From positions 1 through 64,000 of the forward strand of contig JACZKP010000040.1 in assembly GCA_014860005.1 (NCBI GenBank): a DNA stretch of 64,000 bases, written 5' to 3'. Shown here in pieces: positions 24,914-33,200 of the stretch (its first letter is position 1; each line of letters starts with the position of its first letter). The DNA is from Verrucomicrobiota bacterium. Lineage in GTDB: Bacteria; Verrucomicrobiota; Verrucomicrobiae; Limisphaerales; UBA11358. The notes beneath the pieces were generated by a model. The model did not search any database, was not told the DNA's origin, and worked only from the letters and a program-made list of their open reading frames with translations. The position numbers were made by a program, and so were the translations under genes.

Positions 24914-25678
24914 ATGTCCGATTCGCCGCCCAAGATCAAAGTGGAGCAATTCTCCTCGTGGTACGGAGACAAGCCCGTCCACAAGGGAATTTCCTTTCAC
25001 ATCCGCGCCAACGAAGTGCTCGGCATCATTGGGCCGGCGCAGAGCGGCAAAACCACCTTGCTGCGCGCCATCAACCGCACCCTGGAACTGACCGCCGGCG
25101 CCCGTACCACCGGCACGATTCAGGTGGACGGCGAGGATGTCCGCCGCGTGGCCGACGTCCATGAACTGCGCCGCAAGATCGGCATGGTCGCGCCGCTGCC
25201 CGTCGGCCTGCCCCTGAGCATTTACGACAACGTCGCCTTCGCCCCGCGTTGCGCCGGCCTGACGCGCAAGGGCGAGCTGGAGGCCCTGGTGGAAAAGTGC
25301 CTCCGTCAGGCCGCCCTTTGGGACGAGGTCAAAGACCGCCTCGGCAGCCTCGGCACCAAACTTTCCGGCGGACAGCAACAGCGGTTGACCATCGCCCGCG
25401 CCCTTTCGCATCAACCCGAGATTCTCTGCCTGGACGAGTTTTCCATCGCCATTGATCCCGTGACCACGATGCGGATCGAGGACGTCCTCAAGGCGCTCAA
25501 ACGGGAGATGACCATTATTTTGGTGACGAACCTCGTGCAGCAGGCGCGCCGCCTCGCGGATCGCACCATGTTCCTGTGGAACGGCGAAATCATCGAACTG
25601 GACCACACCGACGTCATCTTCAGTGATCGTGCCCGGGACAAGCGCACGCGCGATTACGTCAACGGAATCTTCGGATGA
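24914..25678 (+). CDS. pstB: PstB-type ATPase 1: intact LSGGQ, degenerate nucleotide-binding motifs
   Basis: 254 residues from ATG 24914; two GTG codons just upstream (24905, 24908) would overlap pstA. The ABC signature is perfect (LSGGQQQR, L150-Q154). Other motifs are altered: Walker A is GPAQSGKTT instead of the PstB form GPSGCGKST (Lys kept), Walker B runs LCLDEFSIAID in place of LLDEPTSALD, the Q-loop region reads MVAPLP rather than MVFQ-P, and the H-loop His is replaced by Asn (VTNLVQQ, N206). Alone it should hydrolyse ATP poorly. Paired with the next gene it can lend its LSGGQ to a working site. Confidence 0.9.
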   Translation: MSDSPPKIKVEQFSSWYGDKPVHKGISFHIRANEVLGIIGPAQSGKTTLLRAINRTLELTAGARTTGTIQVDGEDVRRVADVHELRRKIGMVAPLPVGLPLSIYDNVAFAPRCAGLTRKGELEALVEKCLRQAALWDEVKDRLGSLGTKLSGGQQQRLTIARALSHQPEILCLDEFSIAIDPVTTMRIEDVLKALKREMTIILVTNLVQQARRLADRTMFLWNGEIIELDHTDVIFSDRARDKRTRDYVNGIFG

Positions 25679-26448
25679 ACGCCTCCCCGGTCCACAGCAT
25701 CACCACCCGCGACCTCTGCCTCTGGTACGGGAAGTTCCAGGCGCTCATCAACGTCGCCGTCAACATCCGCCACGGTCTGATCACCTCGCTGATCGGCCCA
25801 AGCGGTTGCGGCAAGACCACGCTCCTGCGCTGCTTTAATCGCATCAACGAACGCTACGGTTCCGTCACCACCACGGGCGAAATCAAGTTGCTCAACAAAA
25901 ACATCTACGACCCGGACGTTTCGCTGATCGAACTGCGCAAATCCGTGGGCATGGTTTTTCAACGGCCCAACCCGCTGCCCATTTCAGTTTACGAAAACGT
26001 CGTGTTCGGCCTGCGCATCCACAGCGACCGCAAACCCGCCCGCAGCGAACTGGATGCCGCCGTGGAAAAAGCCCTCACGGAAGTGGGGTTGTGGAATGAC
26101 CTGCGCGACCGGCTTGACACCAAGGCCACCAACCTGCAACTCGAACAACAACAGAAGCTCTGCATCGCCCGCCTGCTGCCGCTCAAACCGGAGATCATCC
26201 TCATGGATGAACCGTGTTCCGCATTGGACGTGGAGGCCACGCGCGCCATCGAGGAACTGCTGTTAGGCCTCAAGGGCCGGTACTCGATTGTCATCGTCAC
26301 GCACAACATGGCCCAGGCCCGCCGCGCCAGCGATGAGTGCATCTTCATGCTCCTCGGCGAGATCATCGAACACTCGCGGACCGAAGACTTGTTCCTGAAC
26401 CCGGCGCATCCCAAGACTGCGGAGTATATCGAAGGCCGTTACGGCTAG
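25675..26448 (+). CDS. pstB: PstB-type ATPase 2: intact Walker motifs, degenerate signature
   Basis: 257 residues, starting with a 4-base overlap on the first pstB. Walker A is GPSGCGKTT (residues 41-49), the Q-loop is MVFQRPNPLP, Walker B is IILMDEPCSALD and the H-loop is VTHNMAQA (H210), all canonical PstB. The ABC signature is lost: L154-QLEQ-QQK stands where LSGGQ-QQR belongs, losing both the Ser and the two Gly that contact the ATP gamma phosphate. This mirrors the defects of the upstream PstB, so the pair probably forms a heterodimer with one canonical and one degenerate ATP site. It ends the pst operon. Confidence 0.9.
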   Translation: MNASPVHSITTRDLCLWYGKFQALINVAVNIRHGLITSLIGPSGCGKTTLLRCFNRINERYGSVTTTGEIKLLNKNIYDPDVSLIELRKSVGMVFQRPNPLPISVYENVVFGLRIHSDRKPARSELDAAVEKALTEVGLWNDLRDRLDTKATNLQLEQQQKLCIARLLPLKPEIILMDEPCSALDVEATRAIEELLLGLKGRYSIVIVTHNMAQARRASDECIFMLLGEIIEHSRTEDLFLNPAHPKTAEYIEGRYG

Positions 26449-26639
26449 CCGCCACTCCGGCATCCATCTTCCTTCTTGCTGATGCAGGCGCTGAAGATGC
26501 CTTCTGAAAGTTTTCGGCGGGTTTCGCGCCCTCGGCAGCCGGTGCGCCACCAAACGCTGCGAATCGTCGCAACCTGATGTGCTCCCGCGTACAAAAGGTC
26601 CAATTCGACTTTCCCTGCGCATCCGCCTAAACTGCCCGC

Positions 26640-27239
26640 ATGCCTGAACATCCATTGAACGTTTTTGCCGTCGTGGGCAGCCTGCACCGCGAATCCGTGA
26701 CGCGCGTCGTGATCCAGCATCTCGCGGCGCAGCTACGCGCCGAAGGCTGCACGGTGGACGTGTTGGATTTATCGCAAGAAGCATTGCCGCTCTACAACCC
26801 CGACACTGCGTACGACCAACCGGGCTTCAGCGCCCTGCAAGACCGCGTGGAACGCGCGGATGTGTTTCTGCTCGGCACGCCGGATTATCACGGCAGCATC
26901 AGCAGCGCGTTGAAAAATTTTCTGGACCATTTCTGGCGCGAGTTTGCCGGCAAGCTTTTTACCATGATTGTGGCGTCGCACGAAAAGGGTCTGACGGTAA
27001 CCGACCAGCTTCGTACTGTGGCCCGCCAATGCTACGCCTGGTCGCTGCCCTACGGAGTTTCCTTCACCGACAAACAGGACGTAGCCGGCGGACAGATCGT
27101 GAGTGACACGTTGAATCGCCGGCTGGAAATGCTGGCGCGGGATGCGCGGGTTTACGGCGAATTACTCGCCCGCCAACGCGCCGCGGACCTCGCCGCCACC
27201 GGACCGGGATTTCTGGAACGGTTGCGGAAAACAACTTAA
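26640..27239 (+). CDS. NADPH-dependent FMN reductase family protein
   Basis: 199 residues of flavodoxin-like fold. The flavin phosphate loop is VVGSLHRESVTRVV (residues 11-24), and the GTPDYHGSISSALKNFLDHF motif (residues 79-98) is the family hallmark for isoalloxazine binding and dimer contact. Members reduce FMN, quinones, azo dyes or chromate with NAD(P)H. It stands 190 bases after the pst operon and converges on the pyrophosphatase gene. Link to the chromate transporter 7 kb upstream is speculative. Confidence 0.87.
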   Translation: MPEHPLNVFAVVGSLHRESVTRVVIQHLAAQLRAEGCTVDVLDLSQEALPLYNPDTAYDQPGFSALQDRVERADVFLLGTPDYHGSISSALKNFLDHFWREFAGKLFTMIVASHEKGLTVTDQLRTVARQCYAWSLPYGVSFTDKQDVAGGQIVSDTLNRRLEMLARDARVYGELLARQRAADLAATGPGFLERLRKTT

Positions 27240-27288
27240 CCGTGCCGCCTTGGAGTCAGCCGCACGCGACCGAATCCCAAGCCTGCCT

Positions 27289-28947
27289 TCACGCTTCCGT
27301 TTTCATGCGCTGAAGACAATGCGCCAGATACGGGAGCAATTGCTTCTTCCGGGAAACCACTTCGCGCAGTTCGAAAATCCCCGCCTCCACTTGCGGATAA
27401 TCCACGCGCTCAATCAACGCGTTGGCACCAGCCAGCAATAGCAGCGAACATTGCTTGGTGACATCCGTGATCAGCAGCGCGGAAAACAGATAGCCCCGCC
27501 CCCGTTGATACTCCCCGAGCGCCGCCAGCAGTTCGTCTTTTCGCGGCCAGAACTGGTTGAAACCGATTTCCTCGATCTGTGCCACGCTGAACGTGGTGCC
27601 GTCTTCCTGATACTCCTTGCAGTCGGTGGTGATCGCCTGGGGCGCGGGCTTGAGCGTGAGCAATGAGCCGGAGGCAAACAGTTTTTCGGTGAACTCGCGC
27701 GCGTTCACGCCGGACACGGACTCCAGCTTGGCGAGCACCTCTGCATCCCGCGGCGTGGTGGTGGGCGAGGTGAGATTCAGGGTGTCCGACACCAGTCCGG
27801 CCAGCAGCAAGCCGGCAATTGGCTGCGGCAGTTCCACGCCGTGCCGCAGAAAACAATCCGCCACAATCGTACTGGTGGAACCGACGGGTTCGTTGCGAAA
27901 CAGAATCGGTTGGTGCGTGGTCAGCGACCCGATGCGGTGATGATCAATGATTTCAAGAATCTCCACCTGATCGGCGCCCAGCACCGCTTGGGAAAGTTCA
28001 TTATGATCCACGAGAATCAGCCGGCGTTGCACCGTCTTCAAAAAGTCCGTCTTGGACAAAATCCCCACGGTCCTCCCCTGCCCATCCATCACGGGAAACG
28101 CCGCAAAGCCGGAGGCGGTGGCCCGGGCGCGCACCGTCACCAACGGGGCCTCTTCGCGCAGGCCCAGGAAATCTTCGTTGAGCATGTGCCGCACCGCCAC
28201 CGAGGCGCGACACAGCGCCGCCGTGGTGGCCGTGTCGTGCGGCGAAGAAATGAGACTTACCTTGTTTCGTTGCGCAGCTTCGAGGGTTTTGGTTTCCACC
28301 GCCAATCCGCCCGTCACGATCAGCACCCGCACCCCTTCCCGAATGGCCAGGTTCTGAATGTCCCAGCGGTCTCCGACCACTACCGCCAGTTTTTCACGCG
28401 AATACTTGTCCAGTCTTTCGGCAAACGATTCGAGGCCCATCGCACCGATCATCAGGATCAAGTCCTCCTCGCGCTCTGCTTCGCTGGCAAACAGAATTTT
28501 GCCGCCGAGCGTCCGAGCCAGATTCTCAAGGGACGACAGGACGCGGCGCGAATCAATGAGTCGTTGCGCCGCGGGAAAGAGAAACTTGCTGAGCTTGAAG
28601 AGCGAGAGCAATCCCTGGCAGACCCGGTCTTCATCCAGCACGGGGAGGATGCGAATATCATGCTCGTCCATCAAGGCGAGGGCATCGGCTGCCGTGGCGC
28701 CCGGCGTGACACTGAACACCTCCGTCTGCATCACATCGCGCACCTTGGGCGCCACATCGGCCACAAACTTTGGCGCGGCCACGCCAAAGCTCCGCAGCAC
28801 AAAATCAATCCGGTCATTGGTATCGCCGCAGCGCGCGGCCACGGCTTCGGGCATGCCCGTGCGGCGTTTGAACTCCGCGTAACCAATGGCCGAACAAATC
28901 GCATCCGTATCCGGATTGCGATGACCGATGACAAGGATTTCGCTCAT
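27289..28947 (-). CDS. ppaC: CBS- and DRTGG-domain-regulated Mn-dependent inorganic pyrophosphatase (family II)
   Basis: 552 residues, about 240 longer than plain family II enzymes. Order: the first part of the DHH domain (VIGHRNPDTDAICSAIGY), CBS 1 (VRDVMQTEVFSVTPGATAADALALMDEHDIRILPVLD), a DRTGG domain (residues 130-245), CBS 2 (MDGQGRTVGILSKTDF), then the rest of DHH (LVDHNELSQAV, IIDHHRIG) and DHHA2 with SRKKQLLPYL. It splits pyrophosphate to two phosphates; in studied homologues CBS domains bind adenine nucleotides and control activity. Placement close to pst suggests phosphate homeostasis, but no Pho box was seen upstream. Confidence 0.93.
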   Translation of the reverse strand: MSEILVIGHRNPDTDAICSAIGYAEFKRRTGMPEAVAARCGDTNDRIDFVLRSFGVAAPKFVADVAPKVRDVMQTEVFSVTPGATAADALALMDEHDIRILPVLDEDRVCQGLLSLFKLSKFLFPAAQRLIDSRRVLSSLENLARTLGGKILFASEAEREEDLILMIGAMGLESFAERLDKYSREKLAVVVGDRWDIQNLAIREGVRVLIVTGGLAVETKTLEAAQRNKVSLISSPHDTATTAALCRASVAVRHMLNEDFLGLREEAPLVTVRARATASGFAAFPVMDGQGRTVGILSKTDFLKTVQRRLILVDHNELSQAVLGADQVEILEIIDHHRIGSLTTHQPILFRNEPVGSTSTIVADCFLRHGVELPQPIAGLLLAGLVSDTLNLTSPTTTPRDAEVLAKLESVSGVNAREFTEKLFASGSLLTLKPAPQAITTDCKEYQEDGTTFSVAQIEEIGFNQFWPRKDELLAALGEYQRGRGYLFSALLITDVTKQCSLLLLAGANALIERVDYPQVEAGIFELREVVSRKKQLLPYLAHCLQRMKTEA

Positions 28948-29124
28948 GTTGAAGGGCCAGAGGCTATCCAGAAGGCCCGGCGAAGCAAGTCGGATGGCTC
29001 GCGCGGTACAGGTCTGTCGCCATTCCTCAGCAACTCACTGAAGCCAAGGCAGTCAACCGCCTCCTTCCGCTGCAAACACAACTCCTTGCCTTGCAACCGC
29101 CGCTTGCTTCGCTAATCTGGCGCA

Positions 29125-29394
29125 GTGCGGAAAGTGAAATCCTCTGAAGCAAAACCCAACGACTCCGGCCTCAATTCCGAGCAACAACTCTGGGCCGCCG
29201 CCGACAAGATGCGCGGGCGCCTGGACGCTCCCGAATTCAAGCACGCCGATCATCGCCCCGGAGACATGAACACGGCAGCCGGAACGCCGGTCGCTGACCC
29301 GGTGAGTTTCAAAGCTGCCGTTATCAATGCGCCGGATCGGAGATCGGCGCTCCGCTTCAAGGAAAGATGTCGGCTTCCGCGCAACGCTGGCTGA
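29125..29394 (+). pseudogene. fragment of a type I restriction-modification M subunit (HsdM) N-terminus
   Basis: The peptide SEQQLWAAADKMRGRLDAPEFKH is the conserved HsdM start, which in intact proteins continues with VVLGLIFLKYISD. Here homology stops right after EFKH and the frame runs on through unrelated sequence and a palindromic repeat for about 50 residues. The methyltransferase domain (NPPY) is missing and no hsdS or hsdR is nearby. The original locus was probably lost by deletion, leaving this stub. Confidence 0.6.
29329..29354. repeat. palindromic repeat at the HsdM/DUF4202 junction
   Basis: GCGCC and GATC arms (29329-29338) pair with GATC and GGCGC (29342-29350) around a GGA loop, continuing to GATCGGCGCTCCG, the 13-mer also found at 15044-15056. 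It lies between the two gene fragments. Confidence 0.6.
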
Positions 29395-29822
29395 TTCCGC
29401 GCGACAAGTATCCCATGACGCGCGCGGGCTACCTGCAATGGCGCGCGGCACTCAAACGGTTTCATGCCGCGGCGGCGGGAGAAATACTGCGGGAAGTCGG
29501 CTACCCGGACGAGGTCATTCGCCAGGTACAGCAGTTGAATCTAAAGCAAAACTTCCCAGACGACCCTTCGAGCCGCGTGCTCGAAGACGCGCTCTGCCTG
29601 GTTTTCCTCGAACATCAACTCGCCGCACTGGCGCTCAAAACGAGCGAGGATAAAGTAATCAATGCCCTGCGGAAGTCGTGGCAGAAAATGACCGCCACCG
29701 CGCACGCCGAAGCATTGAAGTTGCCTTATGGCCCGCGGGACCAACGTCTGCTGGAGCAAGCCTTGGCAACCACAGATTCAAGCATGATTAACCGTTCAAC
29801 CGAGCCGACTAATCAGGATTAG
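29367..29822 (+). pseudogene. DUF4202-like protein lacking its N-terminus
   Basis: From residue 5 on the sequence (QRWLIPRDKYPMTRAGYLQWR, then FHAAAAGEILREVGY and LEDALCLVFLEHQLAAL, ending in a WQKMTATAHAEALKLPYG region) follows the C-terminal two thirds of DUF4202 proteins. These normally begin about 65 residues earlier with a helical region. The missing part is replaced by the palindromic repeat and HsdM debris. The ATG at 29367 could still allow translation of 151 residues. Function of the family is unknown. It converges with the next gene, overlapping by 4 bases. Confidence 0.6.
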
Positions 29823-30271
29823 GGTTTCCAGAGCCGATAATACTGGTTGCCAGTTGGTGGATTGACAATAAGCGTCCGGGTCGCGCCGTCGTCGTGGATT
29901 GTGTCGTTGACGTTGTTCCAGTTCATTGAGCTGATGCTGTTGGTGTTTTGTTGCAGCGTCCAGCCCGCGGACGGCGATGGCCAAGCGACGGCTATGGTGT
30001 TTGTGGTTGTGCGGAAGATGGACAGCAATGGTGCGCCGGGCGGCTGAATAGCGGCGATGGCCCAGAAACCGCTGGTCAGTGAATACTGGCCGCCGCTCAT
30101 CTAGCCGGCATCCGGTTGACCAATCGCGCCGCTCACCGAATAAACACCGCCGGTGCTCGTGCCACCACCGCCATCCAATGCGCACCAGTCAATCGCGTAG
30201 TTCGTTTGGGCGTGAACCGACCACGTTGCAAGCACGAGCGCGAAAAGGCCAAGCCGCGATCCGCTTTTCAT
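29819..30271 (-). pseudogene. small secreted surface-type protein broken by an in-frame TAG
   Basis: ATG 30271 overlaps the preceding S74-protein stop by 4 bases. It encodes a signal peptide (MKSGSRLGLFALVLATWSVHAQ) and the motif NYAIDWCALDGGGGTSTGGVYSVSGAIGQPDAG, then a TAG at 30103-30101 (codon 57), then in the same frame MSGGQYSLTSGFWA and a C-terminal beta domain ending YYRLWKP. The full 150-residue pattern is a frequent verrucomicrobial secreted protein, and the motif normally runs through this codon, so a single base change (for example CAG to TAG) explains the break. Loss of function is likely; sequencing error is the alternative. Confidence 0.65.
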
Positions 30272-33200
30272 TTTCCACCCCTGTTCAGTGCAGTCGGAGA
30301 ACCGAGTACGGCTCGTTCCAGAACCTCCAGCCGCCGCTGCAGGGATTGAAGCTCACCGTCCTTTTGTCTCAACGCCGCCTGTTGTTCGTTGACGATTTGG
30401 TTCAGGCCCTGAATGGCCGCCAACGCCACGCCATCCGCGTCCACCGTGGCGATGTGTCTGTCATCCGAGCCCACAGCAAAGGCAGCGTGAAAATCCTGCG
30501 CCATTGGCCCGATGTGCCGGATGCCAGGGTTCTTTTTAAAGTTCCACGATTCAATAGGAAGCATGGCCACTTTCTCCAACACGGACCGGCCGTCCACGGC
30601 AGCAAAATGCTCCTTGGCATTGCGATCGCTGGTTGGATTGATGGCCATGGCGGTAATAATCCCATTCACATGCAACTCCGAGGCGGGAGCATCAGTGCCA
30701 ATGCCCACTCCGCCGGAAGCTCAAATCAGGAATTGATTCTCTCCAGTCGAGGTAAAATCCGCATCGGTGGAATCGGCCCAAATAAAAGTTCCTTGATGGC
30801 CAGCATGCGCTCGCTGCCCAGCCGCAAAACAATAGCTCGCGGTAACACTGTTGCTGAAACCGCCGGGAATGACAGAGTATAAGGCGTAGATTGAACTGTT
30901 GTTCTGCCCACCACCGATGGCCGAGTAGTATCCCACAATATGATTCCCCACACCTCCCCCAATCGAATTGCCATAAGTGTGCCCACCCCAACTTATCCTG
31001 TTTCCTGCTCCTCCCGCGATGGTAGAGTAGGATGCGTCCAAGAAATTGTTAGTCCCACCACTGATGGTTGAATGAAAAATCTCGTAGCCGATTATGTTTC
31101 GAGTCCCGCCACTAATGGTATGTCCAGTTTCGATAAAGCCCGATGCGGAGTTACCTATCCTATTCTCGATTCCTCCATTGATCACGGAATTAGCCACCCA
31201 GATTGTGTTGGAATAGCCGCCTCCAATTGTACTATTAGTCGTGTATACCATCCCGCCCCTCAACACCTGATTCTGGTGACCCCCGCTGATTGTGGCAAAT
31301 GCTGAGTTGCTAGTAATATTGTTCTGTCCACCTCCACCAATTGTGCTAAAAATGCTTTGATTGTCTATTGTGTTGCCCGCGCCGCCACCCACGGTGACGT
31401 AGCTTACAGGTTCGTCGAATCCGGCGAGATTTCCGTCCCCACCAGAGATTGTTGTCCCCACAGACCCCAAGAAAACCTGGTTGCCGCTTGCCCCGCCAAT
31501 CACATTCGGAGCACCCGCTGTCGGCTCGAGCCGGTAAGCGCGCTGGCCGTTGACTTTGAGTTCCAATGCTTGATCGTCGGTCGTCCCAAGAAAATTGATG
31601 CCGGCCGTCGTTCCTGCGTTGCCACCGAGTTGCCAGAAATCCGATGCGGTCAGTCCGCCGAGCTTCGCGGCGTCAACGCCTGTAAGTTCACTGCCGCTGC
31701 CAGCGAAAACGTTGGCAGGATTGTTGAATGTGACGGCATTGCTATAGGCGCCGCCGAGCAGGTTCGGTGGCAGTACACCACTCAATTGTGCAGCCGGCAA
31801 TGATCCGAACACGTTGGCAGCAGCGACAACCAGATTGCTCAGCCCCGAGCCTTCGCCAGCAAGAGTGCCAACGAAAGTGTTGTTGGCATTGGTGAAGGCA
31901 TTGACTCCCGTAAACGTGTTCGACCCGCTAAAGGTCTGGTGCGCGCTCAGAAGCGCAACATTGCTGGAAAGCCGCTCGTCACCCAGCGTACCGCTGGTGA
32001 GGTCGGTGGCCGCATGCTCGTGGCCCAACAGCGAGTAAGTGTCGTCGTGGTCATGGGTCAGGGCCGCATAGAGGCCGTTGTGATCATGATCGCTGTGCGC
32101 GGCGCTACTGGCCACACCGTTGCCGCCAAAGATTACGCCGAATTCTCCCCCGATGAGATTGAGGCCCAGGCCAGCCGAGTAGAGCGTGTCGTTGTCCACC
32201 CCGTCGGCAAAGCCGGGAGGCATTCCCGTGATCCCGCTCCAAGGCGCACTCCCGGCACTCGCCGCACTGTCGGCCGTGGTCGCACTGGTCGCCTGACCTG
32301 AGATGTTGATGTGTGCTGTGCCGGTTGTGAGGTTGGCAGGACTGAGTCCTGTCAAACTGCTGGCGTTGCCTGCAAACGTGCCAACGAAACTGTTGTCGAT
32401 GTTGGTGAGTTGCACGACGCCGGAAAAGAGATTGGATCCACTGAAAGTCTGCTGGGCATTCAAGAGCGCCACGTTACCGGAGAGCCGCGCGTCCTGGATC
32501 ATACCGCTGCCAAGCTGCGAGGCATTCAATGAGGTGAGACCGGCCCCATCGCCGGCGAAGCTGTTGGCGGTAATGTTGCCTGCCGTAAAATTGCCCGAAC
32601 CGTCGCGCTTCACGAGTGTGTTCGCCGTATTGGCCTCAGTCGCGGCATTGGCCACGGTCACGCCACTGGCAACATTGGCCGCAGTCTGCCCGCCGACGCT
32701 GGCGACCACCGTGTTGTTCTGATTACCGGTTACGTCGCCGGCCAGCGGCTCGGTGAATGTGGCGGCACTGCCCGCGGTCGTGGCCGTTGTGGCGCTGCTG
32801 GCGGTGGCCGCATTCCCGGAGATGTGAATGCTTGCCATTCCTGCCGCAAGATGCGCGGGGTTCAATCCGGTTAAAGCGTTGCCGTCACCACTGAAGCTGC
32901 CGACGAATGAGTTGTCCAGGTTGGTGGCGGTGACGACGCCATTGAAAGTGTTGGAGCCGCCGAAGGTCTGGTGGGCGTCGAGCAGCGGCACGTTGCTGGA
33001 AAGCCGTTCATCGGAGAGCGTGCCGCTGGTGATCTCGGTGGCAACATGGTGGTGGCCCAATGGTGAATAAGTGCCATCGTGGTTGTGGACCAGCGCCGCA
33101 TAGAGACTGTTGTGGTCGTGGTCGCTGCGGGCTGCATTGTCCGCCGTCCCATTGCCGCCAAAGAGCACGCGGAATTCGGTGCCGGTGAGATTCAAGCCCA

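Noticed and set aside
30101..30723. Stop-codon recoding (TGA or TAG as sense) in the surface-protein pair
   Set aside because: Two different stop codons are involved, and both TGA and TAG serve as ordinary terminators elsewhere in the window.
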